Source of the DNA: Ottelia alismoides
Taxonomy: Eukaryota > Streptophyta > Magnoliopsida > Alismatales > Hydrocharitaceae
Reading direction: 5' to 3'
DNA length: 64,000 nucleotides
NCBI GenBank assembly: GCA_037367405.1
Contig: JAZKJV010000149.1
Location: 248,001 to 312,000, forward strand
Translations under genes and position numbers: made by a program
In this document: positions 56,609 to 64,000 of the stretch, one piece after another
How positions within the stretch are numbered: position 1 is the first letter of the stretch
Layout: every line of letters begins with the position of its first letter
The notes under the pieces: model-generated
Databases searched by the model: none
What the model saw: only the letters and a program-made list of their open reading frames with translations
What the model was told of the DNA's origin: nothing

Positions 56609-59302
56609 ATGACGTCTCGACGGCTTTTTGGCTCAGACTCTGTGAGCTTTCGACCGACCACCGTCGAACATATGTCTTCACAGGCTCAGGATGACCATCT
56701 TCTCGAGCTGGTCCCATCCGATCTCGAGGCGAGTCAGACCCAGACTCCCTCGCCTCCTGGCCAGATCATTGAGGCAGACCCTCGCCTCAATACATCATCC
56801 AGATCTCCTGAGTATTTCTCGCTGAGTTCTTACGAGAGTTTCTATTTTACAGACAATCAGATGGCTCGTGGGAAAGCATCAGCAGCAGACGAGAGGCCAC
56901 CAGCTGTGGACCATTAGGAGGGAAGAGCAGAGCTGAACGAAGCTGTCACGACAGGTATTCTTGATACATTACCGCAGATGAATCTACAGATTCGAGAACA
57001 GTATAGAGTTCAGATCGAACTGTAGGCTGAGTTAGCCGCACTGAGAGTAGGGGCCGGGAACCATTTACCGCCTGCGGTTCCCGCTACTTTACGGGACGAG
57101 TATGACCCGGGTGCTCGAACGCTCCATCACTAGATTCGGCTACCGCCGAATCAAGGGCCATACGAACTCCGACCGTCCTTCATTTCTTTGCTCCCCAAGT
57201 ACTATGGGAATGCCGCAAAGGAGCCGTTCACGTTTTTGCAGCAGTTTGAGATGATCTGCGGAACGACTTGCTATCCAGGAGTGACGCAGGAAGCCGTGCG
57301 CCTCAAAGCCTTCACTTTTGCCTTAGCCAATAAGGCCCTTTATTGGCTGAGCCATCTGGGAAGAGAAATCTCCACGTGGGACGACCTGAAGTCCACCTTC
57401 CTGCGCAAATATTTTCCTCTTGGAAGGACGAACATGATGAGGAGTCAGATCTCCAACTTTATGCAATTGCCGAACGAATCATTACATGAGGCATGGGATC
57501 GATTCAAGGACCTGATAGAGAGATGCCCACATCATGAGATACCAATGAAGGTGCTAGTGCAAAATTACTTCGGAGGACTCCAGCCGGAAGTACAGGGGCT
57601 CGTGAGTGCCGCATGTGGCGGCAGTTACTTGAACAAAGACGCCGAGTCAGTCTGGGCCATCTTCGAAGGGATGGTCGAGAACTCGAGAGTTGTAGACTCT
57701 ACTCGAGCATTTCAGAAAGTTCCGCAGCCACCACATCACCGAGAGCATCACAAGGTGGCGAATATATCAGATTCTGAATCCAACACCAACATGGGCTTTA
57801 TTAGCGAGAAGTTGACATTGGTGGATGTGATTCATAAGCAAGTCCAAGACCTATAGCCGCTGCGAGAGTAGGAGAAACTCTCATCTCTACCTCAGCAGCT
57901 GAATGATCTTTCGAAGAAAGTCGCTGATCTTCAGAGCCAATACCAGCAGAACCGGACTTCTTCGAACACACAGCCAGCACAGAGGATCGCACCCGCTCCA
58001 CCCACCCATCAGATACACTATGTCCAGAGCGAGCCCGAGATTCCGCAGATTGATTGGCATGAGGATCAGTCTCATGTCAATTCCGACCAAATCATCAACA
58101 CTGCCGAGATGGAGGTCGAGCCGCAGTCCACTTTCGAGATTAATGGGATTTGGTATACTCCGGTGCAACAGCCGAGTATATCGAATCATCAGCAGCAGCA
58201 GCCGTACGGTCATCCGTAGCATGGACGTCCGCAATTCCAGCACCGCCAGAACTTCACGCCGCAGCAGTCTCATCCGAACGTCTACCATCAGAGACCGCAG
58301 CCTTCTTATCAGCACCCTACCCAGTTCTCATCGAATTATCCTTTTCAACAGCCGCAGCAGTCTTCTTCTACACCTCAGCGCTATTCTCAGCCTTCCACCT
58401 CTCAGCACTTCACGCCAAGGTAGGAGAGAGGAGCAAGCCAGGGCCACCACACCGAACCAGAGATGTCTTCACAGGCCCAGGCGCTCAACCAGATCATGGA
58501 TATGCTCAGTACGCTCCAGATTGCGCAAAAGACAGAGATGGAGCAGGTTAACCGTCGTCTGGACGAGTTAACCGTGCCGAAGACCACTCTCCCATCCCAG
58601 CCTCAGATGAACCCGAACAACAAGAGGAGGCATCCAGACCATGTAGATCCTACAGGTAAGATCTCGTTTCCTGAATTTTTATCTAACTTCATTCGTCTCA
58701 GGAGCGGTAGATCCTCGCAAACACCTGCTGGAGAAGAGGAGAGGGCACCAGAGGAGCACGAGCAGGATCCTGAAGCCGAGGAGGAGAAACCGCAAGAGGA
58801 TGAGGACACAGAATCAAGAGACGGGAGTAATGCTTATTCATCAGATATGGACACTGGCGATTCAGAAGATGATATCAAGCCAGATCAGGCAGAAACCCCA
58901 GACAAAAACATTTCTTCCCCTGTTTTAGAGAGTTTTGTAAATAATTCTGAGATTCTCGATGTACAAGCTGACACCACTGAGTTGAATAAAAGTTCTGATT
59001 TTCTGACTCCTGACTTTATTCCTTTTCCCGATGCTTTGTTTAGAAAAGGAAAGAAAAAGACCAAAAATAATCCTGAATCTCCACAAATCGAAAAGTTACT
59101 CAAAGATCACATCTTTCTGAAGATCCCTCTCCATGATGCCTTAGATCAATTTCCTACGCTTAAGAATCAATTGAAAAACAGATGCACCACACGTAGGAAA
59201 AAGAGATTTCGGTTCCTCGATCAATCTGATACCCGCTTCCTTACCCGAGAAGCTCGAGTTAGGTCCTCTTTACAAATCCCGCGCGATTCTTCAGTTTGCT
59301 GA
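56609..59302 (+). pseudogene. gag: Athila-3 gag and linker, interrupted by TAG codons
   Basis: The first ATG in the frame is 56609. The frame is continuous to 59302 apart from TAG at 56915, 57023, 57131, 57854, 57869, 58217 and 58421. The gag core is at 57185-57625 (LPKYYGNAAKEPFTFL, YFPLGRTNMMRSQISNF, SAACGGSY). A Gln/Pro/Ser-rich region follows (57930-58430), then a coiled-coil-like segment (58481-58575) and an acidic linker. There is no CCHC knuckle. Gag packages the RNA and builds the particle. The end (LKIPLHDALDQF, then RRKKR) leads into protease, where a deletion shifts the frame. Confidence 0.85.
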
Positions 59303-59990
59303 TAGATCCGTAAAGAGACCTAAGGGTATACTTAGGAATGTTATCATAACCGTGCAGGGTCTGCAATTTCCAGTAGACTTTACAGTCTTAGATATGAATT
59401 GCCCTGCACAGTTACACCTTACCCCGATCATTCTCGGGAGGCCTTTTCTAGAGACCGCAAAGGCTCTCTTCGATTATGATACTGGGAAGGAATCTTTTCG
59501 AGCCGAGGGCGAAAAGGTACATATAGAGATGGCGAGAGAATCAAACACTTCCAGTGATGCATCCTCAGATTTTCTTAGTTCTTTAGCCTCCTGCGATTAC
59601 ATGGATGAGGTTCGCCTTGACGACCTTGAAAGATACCAGGTAGAGACTCAAGAATGTTTGACAGAGGACGGGTCCGAGACTTTAGGAGGTAATTCTTCCG
59701 ATGGAACTTTATATTTCAGTCTGGATGATGATGAGAACCAAAGGGATCAGGCTTTTGATGGAATTAATTCAGACCTCTCAGATTCAGAGACTCTACACAA
59801 TTCCTCCATATCAGATGAATCAGAATTTTATCTAGCTGACTTATTCACTTCTGATCATTCTGAGGAGTCGGATGATGTCTTGAACATCTTCTGTAGTCCG
59901 ACTCTAGAGCACATAGAAATGGTGGATAATCAGAATGCGGACACATCACCTACCGACACAGATCCCCATACAGATATATATATGATGTTT
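59235..59990 (+). pseudogene. Athila-3 protease remnant and acidic spacer
   Basis: A different frame (0 modulo 3) is open from about 59240 to 60044. It begins at the C-terminal half of the retropepsin (LGPLYKSRAILQFADRSV, then LDMNCPAQLHLTPIILGRPF) and continues into a long Asp/Ser/Glu-rich spacer. The active-site segment seen in Athila-2 (TLLDNVSSINLL) is absent. A deletion of roughly 150 bp just before 59250 has removed it and changed the frame. The frame returns near a (TA)n tract at 59974-59983. Confidence 0.75.
59974..59983. repeat. (AT)5 tract at frame change
   Basis: A run of ATATATATAT in the protease-RT spacer. The reading frame of the spacer (upstream) and of RT (downstream) differ across it, so a slippage indel here is the simplest explanation. 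Confidence 0.65.
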
Positions 59991-61100
59991 CGACAGATCC
60001 AGATACTACCTTGCCAGAACTTAAGACTTTGCCACCAAACATGAAATATGCCTTCCTTGCGGGTCCACATCAACAGTTTCCGGTCATTATCTGCTCAACT
60101 TTGACCGATGATCAAGAATCTCGTCTGATGGAGATTCTAAAAAGAAACCGCAAGGCCATTGGGTGGACTGTATCCGATCTCCGCGGGATTAATCATGCTT
60201 TGTGTTCACATCATATCTATCTCGATCACGACAGCAAACCCTTCAGAGAGTTTCAGCGTAGGCTGAATCCGGTTTTACGAGAAATTGTCAAGAAAGAGAT
60301 CACGAAATGGTGTGACGCAGGGTTCATTTATCCCATCTCCAACTCCGAATGGGTTAGCCCATTACATGTTGTCCCGAAGAAGTCGGGAATTCAGATGGTG
60401 AAAAACGAGAGTGGAGAGGAGATTCCAAAGAGAGTAACCACGTCGTGGCGAGTATGTGTTGATTACAGAAAACTTAACACCGCGACGAAGAAGGACCACT
60501 TCCCTTTGCCTTTCATAGACCAGGTCATCGAACGGTTGGCAGGGAAGGGGTACTTCTATTTTCTTGACGGTTACTCTGAATACAACCAGGTATCAATTGC
60601 TCCTGAAGACTAGGAGAAAACCACCTTCACTTGTCCGTTTGGCACGTATGCCTTTAGACGGATGCCCTTTGGATTGTGCAATGCTCCCGCAACCTTCCAG
60701 GGGTGCATGCTTGCTATTTTTGTGGACATGTTCAGTGATTTTCTAGAGGTTTTTATGGATGATTTTTCGGTCTATGGTGAGTCCTTTGACGATTGTTTAG
60801 CACAGCTAGACCAGGTTTTGAAAAAGTGTTGTGAGGTAGATCTCGTTATGTCTTGGGAAAAGAGCCATTTTATGGTTACTCACGGGATCGTGTTGGGGCA
60901 CGTCATCTCCCAGCGAGGCATGGAGGTTGGCCCTGCCAAGGTGGACGTCATCAAGAAACTTGAGCCACCATCCAACATCAAACAGTTACGGTCATTTCTG
61001 GGGCACGTCGGCTTTTATCGACGGTTTATTCAAGATTTCTCCAAGATTGCCCGACCGTTAACTAAATTGCTAGGCAAAGACATCGAGTTCGTTTTAAATG
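59991..61100 (+). pseudogene. pol: Athila-3 reverse transcriptase
   Basis: Almost complete gypsy/Athila RT: LPELKTLPPNMKYAFL, NRKAIGWTVSDLRGINHALC, WVSPLHVVPKKSG, TSWRVCVDYRKLN, DHFPLPFIDQVIERLAGKGYF, then after a TAG at 60611-60613 [15 protein letters not shown] and the catalytic FMDD (60752-60763), followed by [15 protein letters not shown] and [14 protein letters not shown]. The substrate is the element RNA. The single stop lies between the palm and the FMDD motif and would give a truncated enzyme unless it is read through. Confidence 0.92.
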
Positions 61101-61620
61101 ACAAATGTCTTCATGCCTTCCTTACATTAAAGGAAAAGATAATCAGTGCTCCTGTCCTACAGCTGCCTGATTGGTCTCTACCCTTCGAGATCATGACGGA
61201 TGCATCAGATTTTGCAGTCGGGGCTGTATTAGGGCAGAGGAGGAATGGACTTCCCATCGCTATTCACTATGCCAACAAGACCTTAGATGATGCTCAGAGA
61301 AATTACACAGTGATCGAAAAGGAGATGTTGGCAGTAGTATTTGCATTAGACAAGTTTCGATCGTATCTACTTGGCTCCAAGATCACAGTTTACACCGATC
61401 ACTCAGCTATCAGATTTTTAATGGAAAAGAAGGATGCCAAGGCACGCCTTCTTAGATGGATTCTATTACTTCAGGAATTCGATTTGGATATCAAGGATAA
61501 ACCTGGAGTAAAGAACGTGGTAGCTGATCACCTCTCCCGATTGCAGACAGATCAGCCTTCAGATGAGTACACACCAGAGATCGCAGAGAGATTTCCTGAT
61601 GAGAGCATCTTTGCGGTTAC
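61101..61620 (+). pseudogene. pol: Athila-3 RNase H domain
   Basis: Same frame as RT, no stop. [15 protein letters not shown] (first Asp), [26 protein letters not shown] (Glu), [12 protein letters not shown] (Asp), and the closing [15 protein letters not shown] are all present. The catalytic acidic set appears intact. It degrades the RNA strand during reverse transcription and is fused to RT within pol. Confidence 0.9.
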
Positions 61621-62926
61621 AAAACTTCCATGGTATGCAGACATAGTGAACTTTCTGGTCACACAGAAAAGTCCTCAGGGTTGGCCAAAGAACAGAGTTG
61701 AGAAACTCGTCTCTGAGTCACGATACTACCATTGGGAGGATCCGATTCTTCTTCGCGAAGGACCGGATTGCGTTTACAGGCGATGTATTCCTCAGGAGGA
61801 ATATAATAGTGTCCTCACTATGTGTCATTCTCTAGAATCAGGAGGACATCATTGAGGGAAGAGGACAGCGCAAAAGGTACTACAGAGCGGATTATGGTGG
61901 CCGACTGTTACCAGAGATGCTTGCACATTCGTGAAGAGTTGTCCAGATTGTTAGAGAGCTATAGGGACAGTCAATGCCAGAGATGCAATGCCAATGCGAC
62001 CCGTCATTATCTGCGAGATCTTTGACGCATGGGGCATAGATTTTATGGGACCGTTCCCTTCTAGCAGCGGCTTTGAATACATCCTTCTCGCTGTAGATTA
62101 TGTTAGCAGATGGGTGGAGTCTATACCCGCACGAACCGCAGATAGCAAGACCGTTTGCAAGTTCCTAAGGGAACACATCATTTCGCGGTTCGGGATTCCT
62201 CGTATTCTTATCTCTGACGGGGGTAGCCATTTCATTAATAAGGAAGTGAAGAATCTAGTGAAACAGTACAGCATCGATCACAGAGTAGCTTCTCCTTACC
62301 ACCCGCAGACGAATGGCATGGCCGAAGTCTCGAATAGGGAGGTGAAATCAATTCTCCATAAGTTAGTACGACCGGATAGGAAGAACTGGTCACTTCTTCT
62401 AGACCAAGTTCTTTGGGCATATCGTACTGCATATAAAACTCCCTTAGGCATTTCACCATTCCAGCTAGTTTATGGAAAGTTGTGCCACTTGCCCGTAGAG
62501 ATCATGCATAAATCTGAGTGGGCAATTCGTGAGATATTGATGGATACACAGAAAGCAGGAGCTAAGAGGAAGATAGATCTGAAGTAGCTGGTAGAAATTC
62601 GAAATCAAGCATACGAGAACACACTTATCTATAAGGACAAAGTGAAGAAATGGCATGACAGACATATTCGGTACAAGAGCTTTGTCCCTGGGCAGAAAGT
62701 CTGGTTGTTCAATGCAAGGTTGAGAATTTTTCCCGGCAAATTGAAAAGCAAGTGGGAAGGACCGTACATAGTCAGAACGGTGCACGACAATGGCAGTATT
62801 GCGATATCAGATGTGTCACCTGGTGCAGAACCGTTCGTGGTTAACGGGCAGATGCTGAAGCACTTCGTAGAGACTACTGATCATCTGGCCCGTACTGAAG
62901 TGATCTATTTTGTACAGGAATCATGA
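61621..62926 (+). pseudogene. pol: Athila-3 integrase
   Basis: An HHCC zinc-binding region near 61815-61950 (ending FVKSCPDC) contains stops TGA 61853-61855 and TAG 61952-61954. The catalytic core has GIDFMGPF, the ISDGGSHF Asp, and HPQTNGMAEVSNREV with the Glu (D,D35E intact). A TAG at 62585-62587 interrupts before the C-terminal part (62642-62926), which contains WEGPYIV of the GPY/F type. The frame ends in TGA at 62924-62926. Chromodomain: none seen, as expected for Athila. Confidence 0.9.
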
Positions 62927-63032
62927 TTATTCCTTTACTTCTTCCTGTACAAATTCTTTTGAGCCATTCTGGAGATTCACAACACTTGTATATTCTTCGT
63001 AGACCACAATCGTCCCCATTTTTGCTCGTCTT
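62927..63032 (+). other. Short spacer after Athila-3 integrase
   Basis: T-rich sequence between the pol stop and the hairpin array. Nothing recognised. Confidence 0.4.
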
Positions 63033-63448
63033 CTATGCTTAGGATACCAGATCCTAAGTATAGGGGGGACAGATTGACCGCTGATTTACGTTTTATTTTC
63101 GTACTGATTCTTTTGTATAGCCATTCTTTTTCACGAATCACTGATCCCTAATTTTTGGCTACATTCTTTTCTATATTTAGGATGCCTTATCCTAAGTATA
63201 GGGGGGACCGAGTGATTTCGATGATTTCGTATTCTTTCCTTTTAAATTTTCGTTATTTATCCTTTTCATTCAGTCATCCCGTTTTTGCTCTCCCGTAATA
63301 CTTACGATGACCTGATCGTAAGTATAGGGGGAGTTGACTGACTTGTCATTGATATCCCTTTTTCACCCACTTTTACTTAGCACGAGTTATGTCCTCCTTT
63401 TTCTCTTTTGACGCTATGAGGACATAGCTCAAGCTAAGTATAGGGGGG
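63033..63448 (+). repeat. Array of four hairpins ending in PPT copies (Athila-3)
   Basis: 63033-63063 (CTATGCTTAGGAT/ATCCTAAGTATAG), 63171-63201 (CTATATTTAGGAT with the same right arm), 63298-63325 (ATACTTACGAT/ATCGTAAGTAT), and a compound stem 63374-63440 (ACTTAGC, then GAGTTATGTCCTC pairing GAGGACATAGCTC, then GCTAAGT). Every right arm continues into AAGTATAGGGGG(G). The third pair has a compensatory G-C to C-G change relative to the others. The arrangement matches TR-GAG 28196-28645. Confidence 0.88.
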
Positions 63449-64000
63449 TGCGTATATATTGTATATATACTTTCGGCCATAACTCGTACTTTTATGTATT
63501 TTCTATATCTATAAAATCCATAAAACGTGGGTACGGGTTAATTTTAAAATACACTCTCTTATTTATAAAATCCTGGTAAATAAGTAAAACATGCTTAAAA
63601 CTTGTAATTAAAATTTGTAATTAAAATTTGTACTTAAAATCTGTATAATACTTATTTAAAATCCTATTTATTAAAACATGTATAAAAGCCATTCAACCTT
63701 TGTAAAATACTTTGTAGATAAAATTTGTAAAATACATTAGAGACTTAACTTAATAAAATATATCTTTAAAATTTGTGAATAAAACCTTGTTTATAAAAAT
63801 CATAAAAAAATCCATAAAAAACAAAGTCCTAAAATTTGTAAAAATTACAAAATCCTTAAAATCCATAAAAATGAGTAAAACTCAGAAAATATACTTCAGA
63901 AAAACATGGTTGCATTTGCATTCGCATTTTTCAGAATAAGTTTGATTTCCGAAACTAAGGACTGAGCCGAGTCTAAAGGATGGAGCTTGATTACGGCCTT
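63449..64000 (+). other. Athila-3 AT-rich 3' UTR
   Basis: Starts with a GTATATA/TATATAC stem, then degenerate AAATTTGTAA / TTAAAA-like repeats. It ends in a stretch (GGATGGAGCTTGATTACGG) that resembles TR-GAG near 29118. The PPT and 3' LTR are expected beyond the window. Confidence 0.5.

Larger units (their letters stand above)
52335..64000 (+). mobile_element. Athila-3 retrotransposon, runs off the window
   Basis: The 5' LTR, intact PBS, leader, gag, linker, damaged protease, acidic spacer, RT, RNase H, integrase, 3' hairpin array and AT-rich 3' UTR are all in order. The PPT and 3' LTR are beyond 64000. It is the innermost visible layer of the right-hand nest. One reading frame serves 56609-62926 except for a shifted stretch at about 59240-59990. 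There is no envelope-like ORF between integrase and the hairpin array. Confidence 0.9.

Noticed and set aside
57887..58315. 142-codon minus-strand frame and overlapping +1 frames (57903-58571)
   Set aside because: Shadows of the Gln/Pro/Ser-rich gag region of Athila-3.
62929..64000. Envelope-like gene after integrase
   Set aside because: Athila elements can carry an env-like ORF here, but only short frames, hairpins and AT-rich sequence are present up to the window end.

Overview
This window is plant nuclear DNA, almost certainly angiosperm heterochromatin. I see no host gene, rRNA or tRNA gene. Nearly every base belongs to nested LTR retrotransposons of two families. The first is Athila-type Ty3/gypsy: the primer-binding site pairs with the 3' end of plant tRNA-Asp, the LTRs are 2.9-3.7 kb and begin TGATGAAT, and gag-pol is Athila-like. 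The second is a Ty1/copia family with unusually long LTRs of about 2.5 kb that end in TGTTGG; its primer-binding site is TGGTATCAGAGC and all copies lie on the minus strand. The species cannot be named from the sequence. Element names (Athila-1 to -5, copia-1 to -4, TR-GAG) are labels used only in this report.

Layout from left to right. 1-1438: a minus-strand Athila LTR (Athila-5), cut by the window edge and inserted in another Athila LTR (Athila-4; 1439-2201 and 12721-14191). That LTR was also split by a full-length minus-strand copia element (copia-1, 2202-12720). Athila-4 sits in the integrase region of an old copia (copia-3, 14192-15421). Copia-3 is in turn interrupted by copia-2 (15422-18623), of which the 3' LTR and 3' body are visible. 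Copia-2 is cut at 18624 by plus-strand Athila-1. The Athila-1 5' LTR contains a complete non-autonomous element with gag but no pol (TR-GAG, 20716-33911, LTRs of 3.65 kb). Athila-1 continues through its PBS, leader and decayed gag and protease to 38832, where Athila-2 begins. Athila-2 carries a deleted copia (copia-4, 45241-49959, perfect GATCA target duplication) and is cut inside its reverse transcriptase at 52334 by Athila-3 (52335 to the window end). Athila-3 is the best preserved coding copy, with gag, a damaged protease, RT, RNase H and integrase. The right-hand chain copia-3 > copia-2 > Athila-1 > Athila-2 > Athila-3 is five insertions deep.

How the pieces relate. TR-GAG and Athila-3 share the same intact PBS, a similar leader block, a related gag core and the same peculiar 3' untranslated region. 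A pol-less element could therefore be mobilised in trans by an Athila-3-like partner; this is inference. The most striking non-coding structure is in that 3' region. Both elements carry a row of four or five hairpins whose right arm runs into a copy of the element's own polypurine tract, AAGTATAGGGGGG, and one hairpin shows a compensatory base-pair change. Other signals beyond ordinary annotation are these: a likely 300-nt intron at the same place in five Athila-type LTRs; a series of hairpins in the copia LTR with paired changes between copies; and an Athila-3 gag-pol frame in which 10 of 11 in-frame stops are TAG.

All coordinates of degraded domains are approximate, because boundaries were found by reading and translating by eye.
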